Of a stretch of DNA of 64,000 nucleotides, positions 34,101 to 45,349 are shown piece after piece. The position numbers and the translations under genes are program-made. Each line of letters begins with the position of its first letter. Within the stretch, counting starts at the first letter, position 1. This DNA comes from Bilabrum cf. latius. Lineage: Eukaryota > Bigyra: Bicosoecida > Bigyra > Bicosoecida. The DNA lies in NCBI GenBank assembly GCA_965178125.1, contig OZ237748.1:930001-994000 (forward strand), written 5' to 3'. The notes beneath the pieces were generated by a model, which worked only from the letters and a program-made list of their open reading frames with translations, was not told the origin of the DNA and searched no databases.

Positions 34101-34290
34101 CGGGGTGGGGGACATCGCCAGGAGGGAGGCCGGTGTGACGAGTGCGGACGGTGGTGTGGATGGTGTGACGAGTGCGGCTGCCTGTCTCTGGCGCTGGCTC
34201 TCGGTGCTGGATGGAGATAGGGCGGGGCTGTGGCTGTGGATGGGGGGGATCCAGGGGAGTGGAAAGGGTGGAGTGGATGCGGGGTAGTAA
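31195..34290 (+). CDS. FNTA: Protein farnesyltransferase / GGTase-I alpha subunit, expanded by insertions
   Basis: The frame holds the Trp-containing repeats of prenyltransferase alpha subunits (PPTA) in order: NPSYFTAWWARRR (about residue 66), ENSTKNYQMWHHRR (155), DDPKHYHGWSHRRW (316) and DRRNASAWSHRWF (470). After TAG at 34006 comes the conserved C-terminal helix pattern AAELCEIV and, further on, LDGDRAGLWLWMGGIQ, matching the family's ELCEIL...YW ending; translation then meets TAG-TAA at 34285-34290. The family is normally about 330-380 residues; here it is about 1031 because Gly/Ala/Ser/Asp-rich loops separate the repeats, carrying more than a dozen TGTGACGAGTG copies. The alpha subunit pairs with a beta subunit to prenylate CaaX proteins. 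ATG 31195 follows a CCCCGCAG acceptor-like site; an N-terminal exon may be missing. Confidence 0.85.
31450..34175. repeat. Densest cluster of the TGTGACGAGTG motif
   Basis: Exact copies lie near 31468, 31489, 31724, 31783, 32310, 32436, 32460, 32484, 32712 (reverse), 32970, 32990, 33160, 33266, 34134 and 34160. Several more have one mismatch (31455, 31990 reverse, 32888 reverse). Almost all forward copies are in the V-T-S frame and lie between, not inside, the conserved prenyltransferase repeats. Confidence 0.85.
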
Positions 34291-35671
34291 GTAAGCAAGG
34301 GGCTGAGGTGGTGGGATGGAGAGGATGGGCAGGGGCAGGGGCAGGGGCAGGGGCAGGGGCCGCTTTGTGAGTGTTTGGTATCGGGGGCTTGAATTCGTGC
34401 TCTATGTGTGTGGAGCACATCACAGGTAAAGTGAGAATGATTGGTTTCCTATTCAGTGAGTGTATCATTTTAGGCGGGTCCCACTCATCACACTCCTGCA
34501 ACAAGAGGCTAGCGTCACACCCGATCGCCTGCTAGTCGCCGAGAGTGGCACACCTACACCAGCCCAACCGCCATTGTTGCGATGCTCCTCACCAACACCA
34601 CCACCATCGCCATCACCATCGCACCACTGTGCATGTGCATCCGCCGCCAGTCAGTCATGGAATGGATCCATGGAGGCTTGGATGATCCGTGGGAGGCTCG
34701 TAGACTAGGCCGCTTGCCAGCCGAGGCGCATTGCATTGCACTGCATTGCGTTGCATTGCATGCCTCGCGCCAGCACAAGTACCTGCGGTTACATCGGCGC
34801 TATCGCAAGGTACCACGACTATGTTTGACTGGGCTTATCCCCAGGCCCCCGACCTCTTGGATGAGCAGTGAACATGTACACTCAAATGTGCCGCGCCCCG
34901 ATGGAAGCAGCAAATCGTTGTGGTGCTGCTCGGCGATGGAAGCACTCGGTTTCGGACTGCACCAGTTCTATTGTTGAGTCTAGCTCGCCGCGCGCCTGGC
35001 GGTCGTACTTCACGCGACAATGGGGAGGTTTGGCATGTGATGGCTGGACCACAAGCTGAATCCCAGTCCATCACCTCTCAACTTCTTCTAATCATCACTT
35101 GCTCTTTTGGTTAGCACCACCAAGGTTTCGGATGCGCTTCATTAGCTTTCTCTTCTTGTGCTTGTTCATTTTCCTGGCCCTCTTGCGCTTGGTGCTGTCC
35201 TATGTCGGCACAGATGTGTGCAGACAACGCAAGCTGAGCTAACCCGATGCCAAGGCACGAGAGAGCATCATTTTCGATGTTGGTGCAGCTAGACCACGCA
35301 TGCTACGCAATAACGATCTGCAAGCAACCGATGCCATCGTGGTCGTCGAAGTTTTTGCTACGTTTCACTTCATGGCGAAGGCGATGACAATCATACCGCA
35401 ACAATTGCATCGAATACCGGATTTGTGGGCTCCCCGCATACTCTCATCGTGCAAGTGTAGATATTACCCATACTCGTTGCATTGTAAACGTTTGTATCCA
35501 AGGTTACATATTGTACCAACAGAGGTGAAAAGAAGAGGCTCGAACGTCGTGAAAGGGCTGAAATCGTCACCGAGTCATAGCGTGCAAAGCAACGGCCTCA
35601 ACTCCTCGTTGGAATCGAGGCTCGCACTTCACGCGACCGACCATCGCATACGGCAAGATTCAATTGCCGCC
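34291..35671. other. Intergenic between FNTA and the EF-hand gene
   Basis: No supported gene. It contains a GGGGCA-type simple repeat near 34330-34360, a reverse motif with one mismatch near 34484, and a GCATT simple tract near 34728-34760. The last bases before 35672 form GCCGCCATGG, a strong start context for the next gene. Confidence 0.4.
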
Positions 35672-38600
35672 ATGGATGCGTCGAGCCCGCTGGACCGCTA
35701 CATGCGCGGGACACAATCCAGCGCTCGAAGGGAGCAAGCACTTGCCATTGGGCGAGCGATGTCTGCAGCGCCCTCCCCGGCGGCAGCCAGGCGCAGATCC
35801 AGCACCAGCCTTCCAAGGACAATCCACGCAAAGCAGTTCAATTTCAATGTGACAGACAGAGCCATGGATCTGATTTCAACGGCAGAGCGAGTGCTGAGAG
35901 CCGGCGACGAGGCCAAGAGGAGAGCCTACAGGATCGTGCACCAAAGCGGGGGCGAGGAGGAAAATCATGCAGGTGAAAGAGAAGCGGAGCAAAGTAAATC
36001 AAAGAATCTCGGGGCACAGCGGCGGGGCAGCGTCGCGAAGGCACCATCATATGCGGGCAAGGACAAGGGGGCGTCGGTGGGTGAAGATCCACTCCCACCG
36101 GGAGCCCACTCCCCGGCGTTTCAGTTTGCCGACTCCGCCGCCGCCCCCCTGCCCCGCGGACTGGGTCGCAGCGGAACCGACGCCACCCCACCGCCCCACA
36201 CCCCAGGCACTCGTCACACGGACACTCGTCACACCGATCGCATGCGCCGCCTGCTCGCGGTGTGGGACCGCGAGGGCAAGGGGGCGGTGTCGCCTGCCTA
36301 GCTGAGGGAGAGCATCGCTTGGATCGACGGGATGTGGGGGCACACGGGCGGTGGTGGTGGTGAAAGTGGCGTTAGTGTGACGAGTGGGAAGGATGGCAAG
36401 CGTTGTCATGCAAAGGTGAGCGACAAGCATAGCCCCATGCGCCGCAATGCGATGCACTGCATATCCCATCACTCCTTCCCATCCAATGCCGTGTGCTAGA
36501 AGCATCATTCCTCCATCACATATGATACGCACTACTGATACTCACACCACCATCACCACAGGCAGCAGCAGCAGCAGCAGCAGCAGCAACGGCATCAGAC
36601 CGGTGGGTTAGGAGACAGCCACGGCAGGTGGACGGCAGCATCCGGATCGACGACTTGGTGCAGCTGGGCGATTGGGGAGGAGGAAGCCACGATGGCGGGG
36701 CAGGCGTCACTCGTCACACAGAATCCTCCCGACGGGCCTCGATTCGGTCGCAAAGACAGGCGCAGGAGCAGGGGCAGAGGCAGAGGCGATCGTCCCTGGG
36801 TGGGTCGTCTGAGGCAGTGGCCACCCGCCGTGTGACGAGTGCGGTTAGGGGTCGCCGGCGGAGCGTCGCCTCCGTGTCCTCGGTGGACACTCGTCACACC
36901 GGCACCGCGCACCCTCGGTCCGCCTCGATGCCCCGCACGCCCCCGAATCGCCGCGCCGGGTCCGGGGCCGGGCAGCGAGCTGCCCAGGACCGATGGACCG
37001 GGGGCGGGGGGGGTTATGCCAGCAGTGGCAACGCAAGCGGTGTTGGTGATGGAAGGAGAGGGAGGGGGAGGGGGAGGGGGAGGAGGAGGAGCATTGCAAG
37101 TCTGGGGAGGAGCGGCAGCGTCGACAACGGAGGTGTGACGAGTGACGGCAGCCTCCGGATCAGCGTCCCTGCATTGCCACGGAGTGGGCGTGACAGCACT
37201 CGTCACACGCATGCGGGCAGCCTTATCGGTTCGCCACTGCGTCGCCGGCAGCAGCAGTAGCGGCAGCAGCATCCGAAGCAGAATGGGACCACCAGCACCG
37301 GCAGTGCATCTGCCTCAGCCTCTGCCTCTGCCTCTGCCTCTGCCTCTGCCCCTTCTCCGTCGGCTGCGGCTGCGGCTCATGATGATGATTAGGGTGCTGG
37401 TGCTGGTGCTGGTGCGAGGTCATCTCCCGGGGGCGACGATGGCGGCGGCACGCTAGCCTTCAATCGTCACACCAATCGCCGCCTCAGCAGGCGTGCCTCT
37501 GCCTCCACGGTCAACTCTAACGAGCTGCTGCGGCCCGCGTTGGTGGCATTCGGCAGGTGCAGCGCACGGCAGCGTACCCCGTCGCCCCCGATCCCCACCC
37601 GCCCGGACACCATGGCAATGCCCCCCCGCACCCGAACCGTCGACGAGACGCGCGGCCACGACTCGATGTTCCGCAGCGGCGCGGCGCCGTTTGCGACCAA
37701 GTCGGACTTGGAGGCGAAACCGACGCCCTCGCGGGAGGCACGATAGGTCGCAAGAGGGCAGGCCACCCCTCACTCGTCACACCTTGCCAAGGTGCTTCTC
37801 GCGGATGTACGTCGCCTCGGGGGCGGCAGGCTGCGGCAGGCCATTCGGAAGGCGAGGTCGGCCCATGGGCTGGACGCCGTGCCGGTGGGGGCGCTGGTGA
37901 GGGGTGTGACGAGTGCGCTCGGGGGCAAGGGGTTCTCGGAGGCGGCGCTGGGGGAAGTGGTGAGGCATTTCGGGGGGGGCGTGGGGTCGGGGGATGGAGT
38001 TAGCAACAGTGGCGGTTGGGGAAGAAGAGGAGGAGGAAGGGTGGATTTGGGCGCGCTGCAGGAGGCGGTGAGGGCGATCGAGAGGTGTGACGAGCGCGAG
38101 GTTGGGGGGCAGAATACCGTGCAGAGTAAGACGGCGATGGGCCAGAGCGAGGGCGGCAAGATGGACCGTGATCGTGACGAGTGGGAAGTGCAGAGGGCAT
38201 CGGCGCGTCGCAGAGCAAGCCTGCAGAGACAGAGGCTGATTGAGATAGAGGAATAGGGACATGCGGATGCACGGCACGGTGGTGCGATTCAGCGGAAGGA
38301 AGCCACTGGCCCTGATGCTGGTGCTGGTGCTGATGCTGGTCCCACTGCCACTGCCACTGCCACAGGGTAGATCGAGTCAAAGGTCACTGTACCAACTAAT
38401 CGCATGGGAGGGTTGATTTCCAGCCGAGTGAACGCAGTTCGACTCGTGAGGAGGAGGGGGTCATTCTCGCCCCCCGCGCGCTCCCCCATCGTAGGGGGGG
38501 GTACCCGAGGGGGTCAGGATAGCGGGGAGGGGTTACTGCCTGAGGGTCCATTGCAGCGGCAGAAGAATCGGCAGGACATCTGGCACCAGAGGGGACAGAG

Positions 38601-39753
38601 GAAGGGGCGCGGCTCCCCGCACTCGTCACATATGGCCGGCATATTTGCTCCCCCTCCCACTGGAATGACGAGTGCTGAGGCGGCGACGAAGAGTGCCAGA
38701 GCGGCCAGAACTGGAAATCGCCGAGGAGGAGCAGGAGGGGCGATGATGGCCAGCACGCGCATGGGGGAATCGGGTGAATCGGCCGGCGAAGGCGACAGAT
38801 CGGCGGCTCGGAAGCGCGTGAGCAGATCCAGCTCCACCCCGCCGAGTCGGGTGCATCGCACTGTGCTGCACCACCCCCGCTCGCAGCTGTCGTCCAGTCC
38901 ATTCGGAATCACGCCCAGGCAGGGAGCAGGCGCCGCGCCGGAGGGGCACTCGTCACATGGAGCAGGCGCCGCGCCGGAGGGGCACTCGTCACAGGGAGCA
39001 GGCGCCGCGCCGGAGGGGCACTCGTCACAGGGAGCAGGCGCCGCGCCGGAGGGACCAGCGGAGCACTCGTCACAGGGGCGTGGGTCCCAATCGGCTCCGA
39101 GTCCGGCAGTGCCTCCCTTTGGGACATCACCTGCTGGTCCGCATCCGCAGGCAGTCTCGAACATGGCCCAAAGCGGGAAGCGGCACGTGAGTCGCCGTGC
39201 ACTTGGCGGCAATGATAGGGGCAAGGGCAGGGGCCAGGATGGGCATGCCATGGGCCGCTCGTCATCCGTGCCACCGAGTGAGCGGCGGCCGGGGAACACG
39301 CGAGGCAGCTAGAGGCCAGATCCCGCCGCCGCGCACGCAAGCGCAAGCGCACGGGCGAGGGACTGGGACTGGACGCGGTTCCAGGACGGAGATTCGATTC
39401 CGGATCCTCGCCCGCAGCGCCGAATGGGGATCGGGCGGGGGAGGAGGGGATCCTGGGCGGGGGAGCTGTCGGAACTCGGAATCGGAAATGCAATCGGACA
39501 AAGCCCGGGAGGGGTACCGGGTACCGCTGGTGCTGGTGCTGGTGCTGGTGCTGGTGCTGGTGCTGGTGCTGGTGCTGGTGCTGGTGCTGGTGCTGGTGCT
39601 GGTGCTGGTGCTGGTGCTGGTGCTGGTGCTGGTGCTGCCTACGATGGTGGTATCGGTACTTCTCCGCCGAAAGAGTGGATGGGCGGACGGCGTGGGTCTC
39701 GGAAGAAGCAGGTCCAGGGGGGTTAGCTCGTGAGCACTGTGGTGATCAGCTGA
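35672..39753 (+). CDS. Large EF-hand-containing low-complexity protein, eight in-frame TAG
   Basis: Exon 1 is 35672-36415 and exon 2 is 36562-39753 (donor GTGAGC, acceptor CACAG, phase 0), giving 1311 residues ending in TGA. TAG occurs at 36299, 37258, 37390, 37744, 38254, 38368, 39310 and 39724, and no TAA or TGA lies between. An EF-hand-like helix-loop-helix spans the intron region: RLLAVWDREGKGAVSPA-TAG-LRES, then VDGSIRIDDLVQL in exon 2; the TAG sits where EF hands often have Gln or Glu. A second EF-like pair lies near 37790-38090 (LADVRRLGGGRLRQAI and FSEAALGEVVRHFG). A block with ETRGHDSMFRSGAAPFATKS precedes it. The C-terminal third is Ser/Arg/Gly-rich with a four-fold GAGAAPEGHSS repeat and a poly-(Gly-Ala) tract. 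Start context is GCCGCCATGG. It is probably a calcium-responsive scaffold, by inference only. Confidence 0.7.
36209..39075. repeat. TGTGACGAGTG motif cluster, mostly reverse orientation
   Basis: Copies near 36209, 36223, 36708, 36889, 37197, 37770, 38618, 38947, 38987, 39024 and 39063 are in reverse orientation (CACTCGTCACA), read as T-R-H-T or H-S-S. Forward copies lie near 36375, 36830, 37133 and 37903. The last four reverse copies are part of a 36-39 bp tandem repeat encoding GAGAAPEGHSS(H/Q). Confidence 0.85.
39528..39636 (+). repeat. (GGTGCT)n microsatellite coding Gly-Ala
   Basis: About 18 perfect hexamer units encode alternating Gly-Ala in the frame of the EF-hand protein. A related (GCCTCT)n Ser-Ala tract lies near 37316-37350. 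Confidence 0.95.
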
Positions 39754-40099
39754 GGAAACGGTGTGGCGCGATGGAAGCACACACGGAGGATTTCGTCTCT
39801 TCGATTCAATGCAGCAAGGTTCGCTGAGCAATGGTACGCTGAAGGAAGGTTCGCTGTATCCCATTTTTAGCGATTGACGGTGTCCATAGGACTACGCACA
39901 AATACGTCGAGCTTTGTTGTCGAGTCATGATGTAGGTTTATTGAATTTCATCTTGTCAGCGTGCATATCTTGCCTGAATCCCACCTAGATCTGAGGTACA
40001 TGGCGAAACCCACACGATCTCACGGTACGAAATCGTTAATCAAGCTTACAAACCACCAACGCCGTGCATCTCCACCTACTTTAATGCAGAGCTAGTGAT
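39754..40099. other. Intergenic, no gene seen
   Basis: AT-richer sequence between the EF-hand gene and ankyrin gene 2, with no recognised element. Confidence 0.4.
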
Positions 40100-43000
40100 A
40101 TGTGCTATGCTGCTATGCTAGATGATCCTTCGGATCTGAAGAAGCTAATCGCCGCCGGCATTGACCCGAACGACGCTGGCTGCATGGATGTGAGGGCTGT
40201 TTTATCCACGCAATCACCGCATACATGGATTGTGATCAAGTAGACCGTGCATGCCATGGTACATGAGCGCTGCCATCCCTTCGCACGCAGCAAAACTTCA
40301 GCTCCCCTCTCATGTGCGCTGCCGGTGATGGTTAGCTCGCAAACATGGCCTTGCTACGCGAAGCAGGGGCTTGTTTATCACATAGAAATCGGGTAAGACT
40401 TTGAACGATTTCTTTTGGCGTGGACCGTTTCAACGAGTCCCGAGCAGCAGCTGCAGACCCGTCGCGGGAATGAATGCCATGCAACTGAACGCAACTCCTG
40501 GACAACGACATGTCGCTGCATGCAGTCAATTACAGGGTATGTACATTGTTTATTCGTATGCAACCCTGAAACACTCGCAGCTTCGTGAAACGGCTCTTGT
40601 GCTGGCGGCCAAGCACAGCAGGGGGCGCTGCTTGCAGGCTTTGATCGAAGCAGGCAGCCCGCTAGATACCGTGACCACCGTGAGCATATGGCACTCAACG
40701 TTTGGCGCGCCTCATTTGACGAGCATTACACGCTTGACTGGTAGCCGCGCGGGCAATGAGCCGGGGGTAGCAATTGGGTTGGCGTGAAAGGGGCCAGCAA
40801 CTCCTGGTAGAGGGCAGGACGTGCACCCCGGCCTGATTATACTCTTAGATATATGCATTGCAGTATGGTAGGACTGCAGTTTCACTGTGCGTGAAGCACG
40901 ACGAGTTCATCATGGTTGAGATGCTAGCTTCGGCAGGCTGCGATGTTGACATACCCGATATCGTGAGTCAAGAACAACGATTCTTCTCGCATATGCACAC
41001 GGAAAATCCGCTGCCATATCGCTGCTTGATCGGACAGATTGGTCGCTTGGTATATTTGGGAGGTGACTAGCATGAGCTGGTCTACCACTTTTTAGTGCTA
41101 AAGGTCGTGTTAAACGGCAATACTCCATCCATGGCACGCCTGGTTCTACCCGATGCAGACCGGGCAGACACCGCTAATGCAAGCTGCCTCCACAGGCCGA
41201 ACGGAGTGCTTGAAAGTACTATACCACGCTGGGGCAGACATGGACGTGCAGGATAGCGTTAGAACGATGCCATGTGGCGTGCAAGTCGGGCCCTGTGTGC
41301 CCATCGCCTGATTCAACTTGAAATTGTATTTCCCACAGCTGAGCTTTTGGCAGACCATGAAGGCTGCCCGTGGCAACTGAAAAGTTTGCTCTCTCTCTCG
41401 GGCTAGATCCTTGGCGCAGTACGGCTGCAGCGCGCTCCACCTTGCAGCGAAAACTGGCCATGAGGACTGCGTGCTGTTACTCACGGAAATGGGCGCGGAT
41501 GTCCGACTCGTCGACCGGGTGAGCGTGCCACACGCGTTTTGCCTGCTTTGGAGTCCAAGTTTGGACGTGCAGCAGCGGTACGAGATCTACCTGCGGCGTA
41601 GCAAACGAAAAGAAAAGCAGCGTGGCACCATATGACATGGCTATCGTTCATTGAGGCTTCGCTGATTTCAATCCGAGTCGCAGGTTGGTGCATCCGCGCT
41701 GCACGTGGCTTCTTCCGAAAACCTAGCTAGATGCATTGGCCCGCTGATCGATGCTGGAGCTCTCACCGATGCACTTGATGGTGTGAGGGAAGACTCGGCC
41801 TGTAGGTACAAAGAGGGTTCAGTCATGAACAAGGCGCTGTACACTGCAGTTACCCAGTTCCTCTTCAGCAATACTGTATCCCAAAGCAAAGCCGTGCGCA
41901 CTGAGTCGCACGATAATCGCAGTAGGGAAGAACGCCGTTGCTGTGTGCCTCTGGATCGTACGATATGTCAAAGGACGCTGTAGTGCAACTCGTGCGACGA
42001 GGGGCAGATGTTGATGTCAGTAACGCAGTGAGTACAAAAGCTGGTGCTTCCTCGCAACGCACCAGCATCATAACCTAAACACCAGCAAGCGATTTGATAT
42101 GTTGAAATGCCCTGCGCTGCGCAGGATCATGTTGCGCCAATTATATCGTCATCCTGCTGCGGCTCTCCCCTTGCCATGTCGGCGCTGCTCAGGGCAGGAG
42201 CAGATATGGATGTCTATGATAATGTGAGATGGGTTTTCGAATTAGCCTGATCTGATGATGCATGGATCCAATTGGATTGCCCATCCTTATCGATTTGGCA
42301 GGCGCAGATGTACGTATTGATACTGCGTTGCTCGGCTCGCAGATGGGGTACACGCCCCTTCGCCATGCGGCGTTCGCCAGACGGAACATTGGCAGAAAAG
42401 CTTGCTTCGATATGTTGATATCTGACGGTGCTGACGTAAACATTCCTAACAAAGTGAGAAACCAGGAATTCAGAGCCAAGGATCTACGAAGAGTGCATGC
42501 ACGAGCTAACCTGAATCGGGGTGCGCACTCTCGCACTAGGCTAGTGGGCCCCCGTTGGGTCCCGATTTACGAAGGCATAATTAACTCGGAATCAGTCGGG
42601 CCTGATCCCAAGTCTTACTGTAGTCTTTGCAGCAGAATTAGTCGCGCTGTGCTACTTAGCAGCTTGTATTTTGTACAGTGTGTCAGTAATACTTAGCGCA
42701 TGATCCATGAATTGATCTACGGTCATCATGCCCGGTTGTTGCACCGAATGTAGAGGCCTACGCAGAAAGGACAAACTGTTGCTCACAGCGCTGCAATCAG
42801 GGGGGCGATAGACGAGTTTAAGCTTTTCATCGGTATTGGCGCCGACATGCAGTAGCAGGACAATGTGAGAACCTGGCTGGTGGCAATGTGGTTTTGGTAT
42901 GAGTTTCAGCATTTCTAGTTCGCGTTTCTGGCAAGTGTGGGACAACAACCTAGGTTTGGACTAGGTCTATGATGACATATGCTAGTCCTGTAACAAGTCC

Positions 43001-43605
43001 GCCACGCACGTTGTACGCAGGATGGAAACACGGTATTGCACTGTGTTGCCGCCTAGAAGCGCTTCCCCGAGGAGTTAATGCGCGATCTTATTGAGATAGG
43101 GGCAAGCAAGGCCATCATGAATCACGTGAGAGACGTTCCAAGACGACACAGCTTAATTTCGTCATCCGATGCATAGACCTTACTTTTACCACAAAGAATA
43201 CGGCCAATCAGGATGCTTCAAACATTGTGAATCAATTCCCATACACAATGCTTTAACCATACCCTGCAGCGGGGCCACACGCCCGCCGAGCATGCCATGA
43301 CGAAGGGTTTGGCGTCAAGGACCGCAGCGATTCGATCCTACATCAAGAGGCGCCTCTTTGCTCTGATGGCGTGGAGACGCTGTGGAGAGGCCAAGCGGGA
43401 CGCTGGGACGATCTTCCGCGCTGCAGCTGAGGGCAGGCCCATGGAGCTGGCCAGGAGGCTCAGGCTGGGCAAGCTGGCGGGCGGGTTGGAAATCACTGGC
43501 GAGGTGGAGGACGGGGCGGCTGGTACCCGGGTGGTGGGTCCGCTAGAGGCGGCTCAATTGGGAGGACATGACGAGTGCGTGAGACTGCTTCGTGGCTTAC
43601 TTTGA
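40100..43605 (+). CDS. Ankyrin-repeat protein, 13 phase-0 exons (ankyrin gene 2)
   Basis: Exons: 40100-40189, 40291-40392, 40581-40679, 40864-40962, 41159-41257, 41420-41518, 41684-41782, 41923-42027, 42125-42223, 42343-42453, 42766-42864, 43021-43125, 43270-43605. Every internal exon is one ankyrin repeat (seven are exactly 99 nt, the others 99 plus 3-12), flanked by a CAG acceptor and a GTGAG/GTAAG donor (GTTAGA at 41258). The frame is 513 residues ending in TGA. TAG codons are at 40333, 41923 (first codon of an exon), 42853 and 43054, each at an ankyrin position tolerant of Gln. The 336-nt last exon is the same length as that of ankyrin gene 1 and carries a final repeat start (GHTPAEHAMTKGLA) plus the shared module (EAKRDAGTIFRAAAEGRP to GGHDECVRLL). 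Upstream exons before 40100 are possible. Confidence 0.8.
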
Positions 43606-43735
43606 GGGTCACAGCCACACATGAAGACACGGCAGTAGGTTGAGCACGTACAGTGTTGCTAAGTGTGACGTGGCCATCAGATCCCGACAAGAACCGAGCA
43701 CTGTCCAAAGTGACAGGCCGATCAGGACGCTGGAC

Positions 43736-44341
43736 TAGGCCTATGAGATGGCCGATGCGTGGGCCGCGACCAAGACCGTGTGGGGGCTGCTGGCGCAAGG
43801 GAATGCGGCTGCGTCTGCCCTCCCCGGCAACGACAGGCTGTACAAGGACTCTGCCATCCCGAGGCTGCCCCAGGCCGGCAGGGAGCTGGAGGCCATCCTG
43901 AGGGGGCTGCTGCAGTCGCTGCCCAGGAATCGGTTGCGGCCCGATAGCACCATTGCTGCCCTGCGAGCCCTGCTGTACGGGCCCGGGAGCTGGGAGCAGG
44001 TGGAGCGGGCGGCTGGGGAGGGTGAGGCTGCGAGCGGTGGGATGATGGGCGGGTCCAGCGGTGGAGTCACTGGGGCTGCTTCGGGGGCGGGAGCGGGGGA
44101 TGCTGCATCGGCGACAGCAGCGGGTGCTGAAGCGGTTGGGTCTGGGCTGGTGGAGCTGGTCCGGGGCCAGCTGTGGGAGTGCGCGGCTGTGGATGCGGGG
44201 CGCACGGGGGTGGAGGGCGTGCCTGCCGCTGGTCTATCATGGGGCCTGGCTGGGCCTGCTCCCATGGTGCGGCTGCCGATCGGGGAGGAGGCGTATGAGG
44301 CGTTCGGGTGGGGCGAGCGGTTGTGTGTCCCTGGGCTGTAA
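43736..44341 (+). pseudogene. Duplicated kinase C-lobe fragment
   Basis: The frame from TAG 43736 to TAA 44339 is nearly identical to 50799-51380 of the ankyrin/kinase gene (AYEMADAWAATKTVWGLL, SALPGNDRLYKDSAIPRLPQ, LLYGPGSWEQVERAAG) and ends earlier. The upstream half of the kinase domain with its catalytic motifs is absent. It follows ankyrin gene 2 by about 130 bases. The codon TAG at 43736 aligns with CAG at 50799. It is either a partial duplicate or an exon of an undetected gene. Confidence 0.7.
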
Positions 44342-45349
44342 GCCTCGGCGATGTATCTGCGATTGCATATTCTTCCCATGACGGCATTGTGAACTGGGCA
44401 GTTAACTAAACATCCTGTCTGATCGCCCAATCCCGAGACCCATACTAACGCCATGTTCTAACATTGCTGCCCTGTCTTTGCCCGCGGCTTGCCACGGCCC
44501 CGGTGGTAGCCTCTTTACTCCCGAAGTCATCCATGTGCGTGTCCATCATCATATCGCACAATTTAGTGAATCGTTCAAGTATGACATGGAGAGCACGACC
44601 TCGCAATAAAGAGTGAAAGCTCCTCATGCACTGAGCGGCTTGCACTGCTTGAAGCACACGGATAGAAGCAACGATGGGCTCTGGAGAGTGAAACAAGCGG
44701 AGATGTAATGACCCGTGAGTTATCAATAGGTATGCAAAGGCTTCGTCTAATTTCTATGATGCATTTTATCCTTGTATAGTCTTCTATCGGAAACTCCGAA
44801 ACTCTGTAGAGCACCTGACCTAACTATAGCATTTATTATCCCGGGATTAGTTAACTTTAGCACCTGATAACTGCACTGTATAATACAAATGATTCGGAGC
44901 TGAAACGAGTTGTCAAGACCTAATTCCTGGCCAATAGAGGACTTGTCTGACGCAGAAACTACCTTGCTGAAGCAACTATATCTAGATTAGCATCTAACTC
45001 CGCCTGTGTCGCTGTATGCATTTGCGGCGGTGGGTAATTTGCTGTGTATCGTACTCGGGATTGTGGATGACGCAATTGTGTGCGGTTTGCGCAGGCTTCT
45101 CATCGATGCTTACCTACCATTAAGAGGTACATATGTTTGGAATATAGATGGTATCTAGTAGACGGATGCCGCTACACCAGCAAGGCTTCGTCAAATGTGC
45201 AAGTGGTACCTTTGCAGACTGCCTAGACACAAGCTGCACTTTTCGCACCCGGACATCCACCGAGTGTTAATAAGATGGGGGTACCGGCCTCCAGGATGAC
45301 AGTCAATAAGTATACGTAGCTGCGGTGCCCACCTCCACCTCCAGGACGG
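44342..45349. other. Intergenic, no gene seen
   Basis: Mostly AT-rich; no coding frame with protein character and no recognised repeat. Confidence 0.4.
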
